Source: Chitinophagaceae bacterium LGM1
GTDB taxonomy: Bacteria > Bacteroidota > Bacteroidia > Chitinophagales > Chitinophagaceae
Assembly: GCA_018604165.1 (NCBI GenBank)
Contig: CP075895.1
Location: 434,001 to 498,000, forward strand
Length of the DNA stretch: 64,000 bases
Direction: 5' to 3'
Under the pieces are notes generated by a model. It worked only from the letters and a program-made list of their open reading frames with translations, was not told where the DNA came from and ran no database searches. Positions 51,731-62,556 of the stretch are shown here, piece by piece (positions within the stretch are counted from its first letter, which is position 1; each line of letters starts with the position of its first letter). Both the position numbers and the translations under genes were made by a program.

Positions 51731-51758
51731 AAGCGGGATTACATATATAACCCCGCTT
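51731..51758 (-). terminator. Terminator after lon
   Basis: Stem agcgggatta / taaccccgct (51732-51741, 51748-51757; one G-U pair) with a 6-nt loop, followed on the minus strand by TTTTT. It separates lon from the M56-locus genes. Confidence 0.8.
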
Positions 51759-51764
51759 CTATTG

Positions 51765-54203
51765 CTAATGATGTTGCGTTATTTTTTTCGACAATGCCAG
51801 TTGCAGTACTTCGCTCATTTCAGTAACATAATGAAACTTCACCCCTTTGATAAAAGCTGGATTTATCTCATCTACATCTTTCTGGTTTTGAGCACACATA
51901 ATCACTTCTTTGATGCCTGCACGTTTTGCAGCCAGTATTTTTTCCTTGATGCCACCCACCGGTAGTACTTGCCCACGTAAGGTAATCTCACCAGTCATAG
52001 CGAGATAAGGTCGAACTTTCCGCCCTGTAAATGCAGATGTCAATGCGGTGAGCATAGTGATGCCCGCACTTGGTCCGTCTTTAGGTACGGCACCTTCGGG
52101 TACGTGTACGTGTGTGTTGTACTCGTCAAATTTTTCGGGGGAAATATTATACTCCGCAGCATGGGCTTTGAGATAAGAGAGCGCGGTTGATGCACTTTCT
52201 TTCATAACGTTGCCAAGGTTGCCCGTAAGTGTCAGTCCGCCTTTCCCTTTTGATAGGCCGGTTTCTATAAATAATATATCGCCACCTACATAAGTCCATG
52301 CCAAGCCTACGGCTACACCTGCAGGGTGTCCTTTTGTATAGATGTCGTTATTGAAACGTGGCTTACCCAATACTTTTTCAATCTGTTCTACCGATGCCTG
52401 TCCTGCTACTTTTTCTTCCATCGCCACCTGCTTTGCTACGTTGCGCATCACACTTGCTATCAGCCTGTCAAGCTCACGCACGCCAGACTCGCGGGTGTAT
52501 TCCTGTATCATTTTGTTCAGCACTTTGTCAGGAAACTTTAGTGGTACTTTACTAAGTCCGTGTAGCTCTTTTTGTTTAGGTATCAGGTGGTTTTTAGCTA
52601 TCTCTGTTTTTTCTTCCATCGAATAGCCTGTCAATTGTATGATTTCCAACCTGTCGCGCAGGGCTGGTTGTATTTCGCTCAAGCTATTGGCTGTTGCAAT
52701 GAACAAAACTTTAGAGAGGTCAAATTCCAATTCCAGATAGTTATCGTAGAATGTATTATTCTGCTCAGGGTCTAATATCTCTAGCAATGCAGAGCTTGGG
52801 TCGCCACGAAAATCTTTACCTATTTTATCAACCTCATCCAAAATGAAAACAGGGTTGGCTGCTTTCACTTTGCGTAGTGATTGTACAATGCGCCCCGGCA
52901 TAGCACCGATGTATGTTTTTCGGTGTCCGCGCAGTTCGCTTTCGTCGTGTAAGCCGCCGAGGCTCAAACGCACATATTTTCTATTGATGGCATTGGCGAT
53001 GCTTTTGCCCAATGATGTTTTACCAATACCCGGGGGGCCTACGAAACACAGTATGGGCGATTTCATGTCGCCTTTCAATTTCAGCACGGCAAGGTATTCC
53101 AGTATGCGGTCTTTGATTTTATCCATACCGTAGTGGTCGCCGTCCAATACTTTCTGTGCTTTCTTCAGGTCGTAACTGTCTTCAGTGTATGCTTCCCATG
53201 GCAGATCGAGCATCAGATCAAGATGGTTGTATATCACCGAATAGTCGGGCGTACTGGGGTGCATACGTTGCAGCTTCTCGATATTTTTCTGAAAAAGCTC
53301 TTTGGCTGCTTCCGACCATTTGACACCATCGGCACGTTTTTGCAAGTCTTGTATCTCACGCTCGTTGGGGTCGCCACCAAGTTCTTCGCGTATAGACTTC
53401 ATCTGCTGTTGCAGAAAATACTCACGCTGTTGCTTATCTATATCTGCACGTGTCTTGTTGGTGATTTCATTTTTCAGTTCCAACAATTGCAGTTCCGATT
53501 GCAGCAGTTGCAGCAAACGCTCTGCACGTATTTTTACATCGTTCTCTTCCAGCAACGCCTGTTTATCTGCAAGTTTTGCCTGTAGGTTAGATGCTACAAA
53601 GTGAACAAGAAAAGATTGATGTTCGATATTGCGCAACACAATGCTCGTTTCATTGGGCATATTGGGCGATTGCTGTGCAATATTCTCTGATTGCTCTTTG
53701 ATGGATGCAACCAATGCTTCAAACTCAGCATCGTCTTGTGGAAAGTTGTCTTCCAAATATTTGATGGAAGCTGAATAATATGGTTCGGTTTGTTTGTATT
53801 CTTCTATCTCAAAGCGCATACGCCCCATGATGAACACCGTAGTGTTACCATCGGGCATTTTTATTTGCTTCACTATTTTGGCAAGCGTACCTATCTTGTA
53901 TATCTCATCTGTACTTGGGTCATCTGTACCACCGTCTTTCTGAGCAACAACGCCAATCCATTTACCATTTTTTTGTGCTTCGGTAATGGCTTTTACAGAT
54001 TTCTCGCGGGCAACGGTGATGGGTAATACCACATTTGGGAAAAGTACCGTATTGCGGAGTGCAATTACGGGCACTTCGGTAGGCAGATTGCCTTTTTCCT
54101 GGTCGTCCATTTCATCTTCGCCAAGGGGTACTATAGGCATAAATTCCATTTCCTGTTCCGATTGCCCCAAAAACACATCCATCATTGATTTCATTGTACT
54201 CAT
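51765..54203 (-). CDS. lon: ATP-dependent protease Lon
   Basis: 812 residues, the soluble AAA+ serine protease for quality control. The N-terminal substrate domain ('[20 protein letters not shown]') is followed by a coiled region ('[20 protein letters not shown]'). The AAA domain has Walker A '[20 protein letters not shown]' and the region '[19 protein letters not shown]' with Walker B '[12 protein letters not shown]'. The C-terminal protease has the catalytic Ser in '[19 protein letters not shown]' and Lys in '[15 protein letters not shown]'. Length and order are normal for LonA. The 5' UTR carries a perfect hairpin. Confidence 0.97.
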   Translation of the reverse strand: MSTMKSMMDVFLGQSEQEMEFMPIVPLGEDEMDDQEKGNLPTEVPVIALRNTVLFPNVVLPITVAREKSVKAITEAQKNGKWIGVVAQKDGGTDDPSTDEIYKIGTLAKIVKQIKMPDGNTTVFIMGRMRFEIEEYKQTEPYYSASIKYLEDNFPQDDAEFEALVASIKEQSENIAQQSPNMPNETSIVLRNIEHQSFLVHFVASNLQAKLADKQALLEENDVKIRAERLLQLLQSELQLLELKNEITNKTRADIDKQQREYFLQQQMKSIREELGGDPNEREIQDLQKRADGVKWSEAAKELFQKNIEKLQRMHPSTPDYSVIYNHLDLMLDLPWEAYTEDSYDLKKAQKVLDGDHYGMDKIKDRILEYLAVLKLKGDMKSPILCFVGPPGIGKTSLGKSIANAINRKYVRLSLGGLHDESELRGHRKTYIGAMPGRIVQSLRKVKAANPVFILDEVDKIGKDFRGDPSSALLEILDPEQNNTFYDNYLELEFDLSKVLFIATANSLSEIQPALRDRLEIIQLTGYSMEEKTEIAKNHLIPKQKELHGLSKVPLKFPDKVLNKMIQEYTRESGVRELDRLIASVMRNVAKQVAMEEKVAGQASVEQIEKVLGKPRFNNDIYTKGHPAGVAVGLAWTYVGGDILFIETGLSKGKGGLTLTGNLGNVMKESASTALSYLKAHAAEYNISPEKFDEYNTHVHVPEGAVPKDGPSAGITMLTALTSAFTGRKVRPYLAMTGEITLRGQVLPVGGIKEKILAAKRAGIKEVIMCAQNQKDVDEINPAFIKGVKFHYVTEMSEVLQLALSKKITQHH

Positions 54204-54222
54204 GCTACGATTATGACATTAT

Positions 54223-54246
54223 TGCTGTTTTGTAAGCAAAACAGCA
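54223..54246 (-). promoter_or_regulatory. Perfect 10-bp inverted repeat in the lon leader
   Basis: tgctgttttg (54223-54232) pairs with caaaacagca (54237-54246) around a 4-nt loop, 20-43 nt upstream of the lon ATG. A TATCTTTA (-7-like) lies just upstream, so the repeat would be near the transcript start. It is not a CIRCE element. It could be an operator or an mRNA stability hairpin. Confidence 0.5.
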
Positions 54247-54343
54247 GGTAAAGATACAAGTCAATACCCATGCCAAAGCCAAAGAAACTGTAATTTTTAC
54301 AGGTTGCTATGTTTCGTTTATCTTTATTGCTCAAATACATATT

Positions 54344-55096
54344 ATGATATTCAACTACCTGAAATCGGTAATCGTACTCATTAGCATTTGCAGCATCAGC
54401 ACCTTAGCTACGGCACAAGATGACGACCAGCCTGAGCGCATAGACATAAAACCACGTCCCGCTAAAAAGTTTTATTCGAGCAATGCATTGGATGCTTGTA
54501 TATTTTCTACATCTACGCTGCAAAAGCCCGGTGTAACTAAACTGAGTACTTTGCGTTTCAGCTATATCCTCAATTTCGGGTTCAACTTTAACTACGACTT
54601 TAATAAACACTTAGGCGTGTTTACAGGCATTGGCATTAAGAACATAGGCTTTATAGATAAAATAGGTGATAGTACCATCAAACGCAGAGTATATACGATT
54701 GGTGCACCGGTAGGCATCAAATTCGGCAACCTTAAAAAGCGCACGTATGGGTTTATTGGTGGTGGTGTCGATTTGCCGTTCAATTATCGTGAAAAAGGTT
54801 TCATTAAGCGTGGCAAGAAAGACAAATTCAACGAATGGTTCAGCGACCGTACAGAACTTATTATGCCTTATGTATTTGCTGGTATTTCGCTCGACCCGGG
54901 TATTGCGTTCAAAATACAATACTACCCTACTAATTTTATGAATACGGATTTTACGGAAACAAGCAGTGGTGCATTGCCTGTAATTACCAAGCCATATGCG
55001 GGCTATAATGTAAATCTGATATTACTGAGCATAGGGTTTGATATACGCTATACCAAAGCCGGTACGCCAAAATCTGTATTGGTAGCTGCAAAATAA
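54344..55096 (+). CDS. Outer-membrane beta-barrel protein (PorT-like size)
   Basis: 250 residues with a signal peptide ('LISICSISTLATAQ'). The mature portion is beta-rich ('FSYILNFGFNFNYDFNKHLG', 'YNVNLILLSIGFDIRYTKAG') with the alternating pattern of small 8- to 10-strand barrels, the size and order of PorT/outer-membrane beta-barrel domain proteins. No specific ligand is apparent. It is divergent from lon and convergent with the TlpA-like gene, sharing a terminator with it. Confidence 0.75.
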   Translation: MIFNYLKSVIVLISICSISTLATAQDDDQPERIDIKPRPAKKFYSSNALDACIFSTSTLQKPGVTKLSTLRFSYILNFGFNFNYDFNKHLGVFTGIGIKNIGFIDKIGDSTIKRRVYTIGAPVGIKFGNLKKRTYGFIGGGVDLPFNYREKGFIKRGKKDKFNEWFSDRTELIMPYVFAGISLDPGIAFKIQYYPTNFMNTDFTETSSGALPVITKPYAGYNVNLILLSIGFDIRYTKAGTPKSVLVAAK

Positions 55097-55125
55097 TAAG
55101 AGGGGCTTTTGCCCCTCTTATTATT
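55092..55125. terminator. Bidirectional terminator, 15-bp stem
   Basis: Arms 55092-55106 and 55111-55125 are perfectly complementary with a TTTT loop. It contains the stop codon of the barrel gene and of the convergent TlpA-like gene. Confidence 0.88.
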
Positions 55126-56257
55126 TTAAGACTTCGTTTAGTTTTTCTTCTAATGCATCTCCTCGTAAGTTGGATGCTATAATAAACCCTTGTGGGTCAA
55201 TCAGAAAGTTAGCAGGGATTGATTGTACTTCATAAATACGAGCAGCAACAGATTGCCAGCCTTTCAGGTCGCTGACATGCGCCCATGCAAGGTTATCGTC
55301 TTTAATGGCTTTCACCCATTTTTCTTTATCATCATCAAGCGATACACCGAGTATGGTAAAGTTCTTGTCTTTAAACTTGTTGAAAGCAGCCACTACATTG
55401 GGGTTTTCTTTGCGGCAAGGTCCGCACCAAGAAGCCCAAAAATCAACTAGAACATATTTGCCTTTCAGGCTAGTGAGTTTTATCTCTTTGCCTTCTGGAC
55501 TGTATAATGCTATTTCGGGCGCAGGTGCGCCTACAGCAGGTGTATTGGGGATATTATCGGGTATACTACTGCTAAAAAGTTTGTTCATTTTGGCAGAAAA
55601 CTCTTTGCCCATCTTGGCGTCTGGGAAACGCTTATCCATACCTTTAATAAACTGCTGTATATATGTTTTTTCAGACTTCGGATTTAAAAACTGAACAGCA
55701 AATAAGGCATTGGGAAGATAAGTGCTACTATCTGCATAGGTTTCAATAAAATGGGTGAATTTAAAGTTTTCAGCTGCCATATCTTCCTGTACTACTTTTA
55801 CCATACTATCATTACCTCGCGCCTTGAAGCTGTCAATGATTATGCTGAAAGTATTGAATGTCTGTATCTGGTTTCGTACGTTTTGCAAAAAAGCCTGCAT
55901 TTCTACAGAGCTTGGCGAGCCTGCAACTTTTATGGTATGTAATGCATCCCAATCGCCGATAATAGTAACATCCTCTTTGTCGAGCGATAATAAGATGTTT
56001 TTATCGCCTGCATTTGAGAAGCTGATACGATATAATCCTGGTTCAGGTGTTTTGCCTTTTAGTTTAAAGCTACCTGTGTTATCAGACATTGTAGAGTCTA
56101 TTACTGATAGTTTTTCTATGCCCAATTCGTATAAGTACACCGTTTGTTCAGGCATATTATTCAAAGTGCCTTTGATGCTGAAGTCATATCCTTGGTTACC
56201 GCATGAAGCCAGGAGTATTATTATCAACAGATATCCAATAACAGATTTTAATTGCAT
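55121..56257 (-). CDS. TlpA-type thiol-disulfide lipoprotein with DUF4369-like domain
   Basis: 378 residues from the ATG at 56257. A TAGGTTTG -7 box only 2 nt above the other in-frame ATG (56275) makes that ATG unlikely to be within the transcript's coding part. A lipobox Cys is seen in 'LLIIILLASCGNQG'. Residues about 25-230 are a DUF4369-like module ('FSIKGTLNNMPEQTVYLYEL', 'GLYRISFSNAGDKNILLSLD'). The C-terminal thioredoxin domain has the redox motif in 'YVLVDFWASWCGPCRKENP' and cis-Pro 'VQSIPANFLIDPQG'. It acts in periplasmic thiol-disulfide exchange on the envelope; partner unknown. Confidence 0.9.
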   Translation of the reverse strand: MQLKSVIGYLLIIILLASCGNQGYDFSIKGTLNNMPEQTVYLYELGIEKLSVIDSTMSDNTGSFKLKGKTPEPGLYRISFSNAGDKNILLSLDKEDVTIIGDWDALHTIKVAGSPSSVEMQAFLQNVRNQIQTFNTFSIIIDSFKARGNDSMVKVVQEDMAAENFKFTHFIETYADSSTYLPNALFAVQFLNPKSEKTYIQQFIKGMDKRFPDAKMGKEFSAKMNKLFSSSIPDNIPNTPAVGAPAPEIALYSPEGKEIKLTSLKGKYVLVDFWASWCGPCRKENPNVVAAFNKFKDKNFTILGVSLDDDKEKWVKAIKDDNLAWAHVSDLKGWQSVAARIYEVQSIPANFLIDPQGFIIASNLRGDALEEKLNEVLK

Positions 56258-56276
56258 TATTTCTTTTTTTGCCATG

Positions 56277-56284
56277 CAAACCTA
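56277..56284 (-). promoter_or_regulatory. Putative -7 box of the TlpA-like gene
   Basis: TAGGTTTG on the minus strand, ending 2 nt above an in-frame ATG at 56275. No good -33 TTG is seen at the right spacing, so the call is tentative. If real, transcription starts inside the first ATG and the ATG at 56257 is the true start. Confidence 0.35.
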
Positions 56285-56408
56285 AGTAATAAAAGTCTTT
56301 TATCAGTTTATGTCCGCTCTATATAAGTGCAGTATTTACAAGAAATTGATATGTTAATGACAAAACCCTGACACAAGGTTTACTATAGATGTAGATATTT
56401 GCATAATA

Positions 56409-57422
56409 ATGGCATTCAAAAGGTTAACAGGTGGGATTTTGATAGGTTGCTTGGTTTTTTCAACTACTTCCTGCGAGAAGGTTGAACAGCCATTGTCATT
56501 GCCTGACAAAAGTGGTTCAGAGTATATGCTCATTCAAATGGGAGAAGATTATAAAGACCAGTTGTTCTTTGACCTTGAAACTAAGTCTGTAGTATATACA
56601 AGTCCTGTGAATAGTTGGGATTTTGCATTTGAAACGGGCGTTAATGATTATCATGTTTTCATGAATGGTGGTGGAACAGGTGTTTTTGTTTATAATACAC
56701 ACCAGACGGACATTACTAAAGTAATTACTGCTCCGGGCATAAAAGATAATGAGTGGCAATTTGATCAGGCATCGGGCACAAACGACTCGACAGGCATTGG
56801 TGAATGGCATACAGGGAACAGGTCGAAATCGGAAGTATATGTTGTGAAATTAGACCCTACATTTTATCCGGATACTTTTCGAAAAATACAGTTGCTAAAC
56901 GTTACTGATAAGAGTTATGTAATGGCGTATAGCAATTTGAGGGATAATAAAGTAAAGACAATCACTATAGAGAAAAACCCTAATTACAATTATGTTTATT
57001 TTTCGTTTCAGGACGATGGAAAAATTACCACTCCTGAACCTCCTAAAAATACATGGGACATAGTATTTACAAGGTATCGTTACAACTACCACTATTTAAA
57101 CAACTTTACATATCCTGTAACAGGCGTCTTGACCAATCCGTATAATACTATTGCTGCCAAAGACTCAACCCAAACGTATGAAAAAATTGATGCGCCTTAT
57201 TTATTGAAATTGAAGTTTTTGAATCGGAGAGATGTTATTGGTTTTGACTGGAAACAGTTTACGCTGAATCAACAGCAAGGGGTAAGTCAATATACTATAA
57301 ACAAGAATATGATATATGTCCTCAAAAACAGAAAGGGATATTATTATAAACTACGTTTTCTTGACTTCTATCATCATGGTGTGAAAGGCAACCCGTCTTT
57401 TGAATACGAACGGATACAATAA
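56409..57422 (+). CDS. HmuY-family lipoprotein
   Basis: 337 residues with a lipoprotein signal peptide ('GGILIGCLVFSTTSCEKVEQ', Cys at about 19). The HmuY signature is visible as two related beta modules, 'SPVNSWDFAFETGVNDYHVF' and 'PPKNTWDIVFTRYRYNYHYL', with the W-D-I/F-x-F-T-R-Y-R phrase typical of the family. HmuY proteins bind heme at the cell surface and pass it to a TonB receptor, or do related jobs. No receptor is adjacent here, so the substrate is uncertain. Convergent with the lysozyme-like gene. Confidence 0.88.
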   Translation: MAFKRLTGGILIGCLVFSTTSCEKVEQPLSLPDKSGSEYMLIQMGEDYKDQLFFDLETKSVVYTSPVNSWDFAFETGVNDYHVFMNGGGTGVFVYNTHQTDITKVITAPGIKDNEWQFDQASGTNDSTGIGEWHTGNRSKSEVYVVKLDPTFYPDTFRKIQLLNVTDKSYVMAYSNLRDNKVKTITIEKNPNYNYVYFSFQDDGKITTPEPPKNTWDIVFTRYRYNYHYLNNFTYPVTGVLTNPYNTIAAKDSTQTYEKIDAPYLLKLKFLNRRDVIGFDWKQFTLNQQQGVSQYTINKNMIYVLKNRKGYYYKLRFLDFYHHGVKGNPSFEYERIQ

Positions 57423-57434
57423 GAACATATTTTT

Positions 57435-57470
57435 AAGATGGCTTGCATTACTGCAAGCCATCTTAATTTT
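57435..57470. terminator. Bidirectional terminator, 13-bp stem
   Basis: Arms 57435-57447 (aagatggcttgca) and 57452-57464 are perfectly complementary, followed by TTAATTTT. It lies between the stops of the HmuY-like and lysozyme-like genes. Confidence 0.85.
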
Positions 57471-58396
57471 CAGACAGTAATAATATTTTCCGGCAGTATA
57501 TGGTAACTGCCATTTTCGGCAAGCACGGCCTCTTGTTCTCGGCGAATTATCAGTCCTTTCATCTCTTTCTGTATAATAACGCCGTTTTGTTTTATCTCCG
57601 TCCACAAACGCTTCATACTGCGCAGTTGAGCGGCAATACCTGCAAGATCTCCCGCTGCTACAAGTGGTACAAGGGCTTTCATTTCTTTGCGGCGGTTGGT
57701 ATCATTTATCAAATATCCGCGATTATATACTAATGAGAGCAATGCCCCTTGTGTATCTGGGGGCAGTTTCTGTACACCGGGATAAGTGCGCCTTACATCT
57801 CGCGCGCAAGCGGGTAGTGTGTGCTGATAGAAAACTTTTACAGCCACATTGTACGGAATTTTTATGGGCTTCAGGGCTGGTAATATAGCCTTACACTTTT
57901 GCCCTTTTTCACCCAATGCGCCCAACAATAAGTTTAAGTGTTGTTGGCTGAGATGACTACTCCAGGCGTTGATAAGTTCTTGCCTTGTGCAATAACCAAT
58001 ATCGAACCCGATACCAATAGTTACACCGCTATCACCCCCTGGCCATACAGGCGACTGGTATCTGGCAGTATAAGCCTCTTTAGACGATACCTCTGCGTTG
58101 ATGATGAGTTGTAAAGATGCGGCAGATACCAACATAGATGCACCTGAGGGTATTGGTGGCAACTTGGGTTGTACCAAAGCCTCGATACGCGACAAGGTAA
58201 TAGGCCCGATAATACCGTCGGGTGCTACGCCCAATGTTCTTTGTATGGCTTTTAGTTTTGTGGTAAGCAGTGCTGTTGTATTGATTTTAAGAACTGTGCA
58301 CACAGCATCGGCAGTAGCAGCATCGAAAATGCCTGACGGCTGAATTGCTAATAATTGCTGAATGCCCTTGATGCGTTGGCTAAGATTGGCTGACAT
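57470..58396 (-). CDS. Peptidoglycan-binding, pesticin/T4-lysozyme-like muramidase
   Basis: 308 residues without a signal peptide. Two short peptidoglycan-binding modules (residues about 5-75: 'QRIKGIQQLLAIQPSGIFDA', 'KLKAIQRTLGVAPDGIIGP') precede a T4-lysozyme/pesticin-like domain. The active-site region reads 'AEVSSKEAYTARYQSPVW' (Glu) then 'PGGDSGVTIGIGFDIGY' (the TIGIG loop with Asp), and 'LPPDTQGALLSLVYNRGYLI' follows. The absence of a signal peptide suggests delivery by phage-like lysis or an injection system, or a cytoplasmic store, rather than Sec export. No phage or secretion genes are nearby. Confidence 0.8.
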   Translation of the reverse strand: MSANLSQRIKGIQQLLAIQPSGIFDAATADAVCTVLKINTTALLTTKLKAIQRTLGVAPDGIIGPITLSRIEALVQPKLPPIPSGASMLVSAASLQLIINAEVSSKEAYTARYQSPVWPGGDSGVTIGIGFDIGYCTRQELINAWSSHLSQQHLNLLLGALGEKGQKCKAILPALKPIKIPYNVAVKVFYQHTLPACARDVRRTYPGVQKLPPDTQGALLSLVYNRGYLINDTNRRKEMKALVPLVAAGDLAGIAAQLRSMKRLWTEIKQNGVIIQKEMKGLIIRREQEAVLAENGSYHILPENIITV

Positions 58397-58503
58397 AAGT
58401 GATAATGGATGATTAATAGTGATGGAATGAAATAATTGCTATGTGTACTTGAAAATCAGTGAATAAACTGTATTTTTCAAGTCCTTTAAAGTTACGAAAT
58501 TTT

Positions 58504-59445
58504 ATGAAGACATCCTTGCTTTTTCTCGCAATTTGTTGCCTGTTTTTTACTGCTGGCGCGCAGGATAAAGGTATTATGAATTATAACGGACACTGGTACC
58601 TGCCAGGCGATAACAACCTTGATAAAGAAGCACTGCAATACCAGCAATTGATAAAAGAAAAAGCATCGTTTGACACGATTGCAAAAGCCAAAGACAGGTT
58701 TGTAACGCGCGACCAATTTGCACAAACTGTGCAATTGTTGGAAGCATTGATGAAAGACGAATCGTATATGCCTAACAATGCTGAAACAATACCGCAACTC
58801 AGGGCATTTTATGACTTGGTAAAACAAACCAAGATAACCGTACAGGGTAACGACGAATACAGACGTATGGTTAATACTGCCACACAACGCATCGTCATGG
58901 CAAGGAGAGAAGGCTGGAGCGATATGCTATATGTATATGTGATGCGCGAGGCAACAGCAGGCTTATTGAAGGGCTTTACTGAAAAAGCAAACACGGACAA
59001 TGTAATGGCTTTGGTAGTAAATGAACTGAAAAAAGATGAACGCTATGCAGATTGCAAGTACAACATAGCCGTTGATAGCCGTATGATGGACGACCCCGAT
59101 ATGCAGATGTTTATATGCGACAGAATGGAGTATATTCTTGGTGCTGATATATACAGATACCGAGAAACTACACCTGGTGTGGTGCCCAATTATACCAAGC
59201 GGAAAAAAGAAAGTGCAGACCTGATGGGTTGGCTATTGCAACGCGCTACACAAGATAAAGTGAAGTTTATAACCATGGTGGACTATAACCACAACACTGG
59301 CTCAAAACCAAACGAGGCTACCACATCGTTGCATAAAGGTACTAACTGGTACATATTCCTATTTTATAAAGGATTGCTGTATTACTCTGATGCATTGCCT
59401 GCTTGCAGTGGTAATAGTGCAGTTTCTATATTGTACAAACCGTAG
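58504..59445 (+). CDS. Secreted protein of unknown function
   Basis: 313 residues from the ATG at 58504, which begins a signal peptide ('TSLLFLAICCLFFTAGAQ'); the frame extends further but only into non-conserved sequence. The mature protein is helical, with 'YMPNNAETIPQLRAFYDLVK', 'RREGWSDMLYVYVMREATAG' and 'YILGADIYRYRETTPGVVPN'. Cys residues in 'DALPACSGNSAVS', 'YADCKYNIA' and 'MFICDRM' could form disulfides. No family is recognised. The next gene lies 67 nt downstream. Confidence 0.75.
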   Translation: MKTSLLFLAICCLFFTAGAQDKGIMNYNGHWYLPGDNNLDKEALQYQQLIKEKASFDTIAKAKDRFVTRDQFAQTVQLLEALMKDESYMPNNAETIPQLRAFYDLVKQTKITVQGNDEYRRMVNTATQRIVMARREGWSDMLYVYVMREATAGLLKGFTEKANTDNVMALVVNELKKDERYADCKYNIAVDSRMMDDPDMQMFICDRMEYILGADIYRYRETTPGVVPNYTKRKKESADLMGWLLQRATQDKVKFITMVDYNHNTGSKPNEATTSLHKGTNWYIFLFYKGLLYYSDALPACSGNSAVSILYKP

Positions 59446-59512
59446 AGCATACATATTTTTTGGGTATATGAGGCTGATACAGTAGTATTGCAGCCTCATT
59501 TTTTTTTGATGT

Positions 59513-60475
59513 ATGAAATACCTTTTACTCTTTGTAATATTTATCTCAGATATAGTTTCGTTGCATGCTCAGACCGCTGATACTGTTGAATACTTTATGG
59601 ATTATGAAGGCAATACTTGTGGTCCTGACTCGGCATATTACTATCGGCTTGCTTATAAGGATGGGGAGTGGTGGAAAGTAAAAGATTTCTACTTATTAGA
59701 GAAAGTAAAAAGAATGGATGGATATTTTAAAACTTATTCAAATGGAATGTTTGATAATAAGCAGGGAATGTTTTTTTATTATCATCCGAACGGTTCGTTA
59801 GACTACAAAGTAAGGTATATAAATAACATCCGGGAGGGCTTGTTAAAAGCATACAATGATAAAGGTAGAATCATTGACTCTTCGCTATATAAAGAAGACC
59901 AGCTTACAAAGTTCAGGTACAAATGGAATGATGCAGGGAATGTAATATGCAAAGGGGTATATGATGCAGAAGGGAGTGGTAAGGGAACTGAGGAGTATTT
60001 TTTTGACAATGGGAGTCTGTCCGCTAAAGGCAACGTAATTTATACAGAACATAAAGACAGTATATGGACTTATTATCATAACAATGGGCAGGTAAGCTGT
60101 ACTGAGCAATACGAATATGGCAGATGTACAGAAAGGAAGTGCTATGACATGACGGGCAAGTTAGAGGGTGATTGCGAAGAAATGATACCACCATATTATA
60201 ATAAGAAAAGGAATAACAGGTACCATATTGTAGATCCAGACTTATTAGATGATGTTCAAGCAGATTATGTAACGTTTACCGTTAAAATATTGATAGATGC
60301 CGATGGGCGGGTGCTGGATGCTGAAATGCTGACAAAAGCATTGGCAACAAACTTGTTTTATAAGCGTGCCATGCAGCACTTGATGCACATGCCACGTTGG
60401 ACACCCGGTAAAGAACATAACAGGCCAGTAAAGATGTACACTGATTTATGGGTAACAGTTGTGAGGCGCCTTTAA
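59513..60475 (+). CDS. Secreted MORN-like repeat protein with TonB C-terminal domain
   Basis: 320 residues with a signal peptide ('YLLLFVIFISDIVSLHAQ'). The middle is a series of YwqK/MORN-like repeats ('YFKTYSNGMFDNKQGMFFYY', 'NGSLDYKVRYINNIREGLLK', 'YFFDNGSLSAKGNVIYTEH'). The C-terminal about 85 residues form a TonB-C fold ('VTFTVKILIDADGRVLDAEM' to 'MPRWTPGKEHNRPVKMYTDL'). TonB-C domains normally touch TonB boxes of outer-membrane receptors, but no membrane helix or proline bridge is present. It is probably a periplasmic protein with an adapted TonB-like domain. Confidence 0.82.
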   Translation: MKYLLLFVIFISDIVSLHAQTADTVEYFMDYEGNTCGPDSAYYYRLAYKDGEWWKVKDFYLLEKVKRMDGYFKTYSNGMFDNKQGMFFYYHPNGSLDYKVRYINNIREGLLKAYNDKGRIIDSSLYKEDQLTKFRYKWNDAGNVICKGVYDAEGSGKGTEEYFFDNGSLSAKGNVIYTEHKDSIWTYYHNNGQVSCTEQYEYGRCTERKCYDMTGKLEGDCEEMIPPYYNKKRNNRYHIVDPDLLDDVQADYVTFTVKILIDADGRVLDAEMLTKALATNLFYKRAMQHLMHMPRWTPGKEHNRPVKMYTDLWVTVVRRL

Positions 60476-60522
60476 TATGCAACTATTTCTTTATTTATGT
60501 TGTTTTCACCCTATTTTTCCTT

Positions 60523-60552
60523 TTGCTTTTTAGTTCTATAACCTTACCTTTG
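60523..60552 (+). promoter_or_regulatory. Bacteroidetes-type promoter of atpD-atpC
   Basis: TTG (60523-60525), 19 nt, then TACCTTTG (60545-60552), exact consensus, 79 nt upstream of the atpD ATG. Confidence 0.8.
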
Positions 60553-60621
60553 CGCCAAATTTGGGGTGAAGTATCAATTATTTCGCCCCGATACGGTATC
60601 AAAATTTAGTCTTTTATATAA

Positions 60622-62136
<1,515 letters not shown>

Positions 62137-62199
62137 GTCAATCAATTGACTTGTTGATTAGTTTTTTGGTTTTGAATTTTGACTTTTGAATTTGCGACA

Positions 62200-62454
62200 A
62201 TGCAATTAGATATATTAACACCCGAGCACAAAGTATATAGCGGTAATGTTTATGGCATTCAGCTGCCGGGCATTGAGGGTTCTTTCGAGATACTCGAAAA
62301 CCACGCACCCATTATTGCTACATTGGGCAAGGGTAAAATGAAAATACTAAAAGACAAAAACACAACGGAGCAATACGAGATTTCGGGTGGCTTTGTAGAG
62401 GTGTTGAATAACAAAGCAAGTGTGCTTATAGAAAGTGCTACTGCATTGGATTAA
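62200..62454 (+). CDS. atpC: F1F0 ATP synthase subunit epsilon
   Basis: 84 residues from the ATG at 62200, starting 'MQLDILTPEHKVYSGNVYGI' and holding 'QLPGIEGSFEILENHAPIIA' and 'YEISGGFVEVLNNKASVLIE', the beta-sandwich domain of the epsilon subunit. It lacks the C-terminal helical hairpin found in E. coli, which is usual for Bacteroidota. It couples the rotor to the catalytic hexamer. It lies 63 nt after atpD. Confidence 0.95.
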   Translation: MQLDILTPEHKVYSGNVYGIQLPGIEGSFEILENHAPIIATLGKGKMKILKDKNTTEQYEISGGFVEVLNNKASVLIESATALD

Positions 62455-62477
62455 TCAACCTATATGGTATTAACGAT

Positions 62478-62510
62478 AAAAGGATTGACAGGAAACTGTT
62501 AATCCTTTTT
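62478..62510 (+). terminator. Terminator of atpD-atpC
   Basis: 13-bp stem aaaggattgacag / ctgttaatccttt (one G-U), loop gaaa, then TTT. Confidence 0.85.
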
Positions 62511-62556
62511 CATTTGCGACAGGTTTTTACTTTTTAGTTTTTACATTTGAATTATC

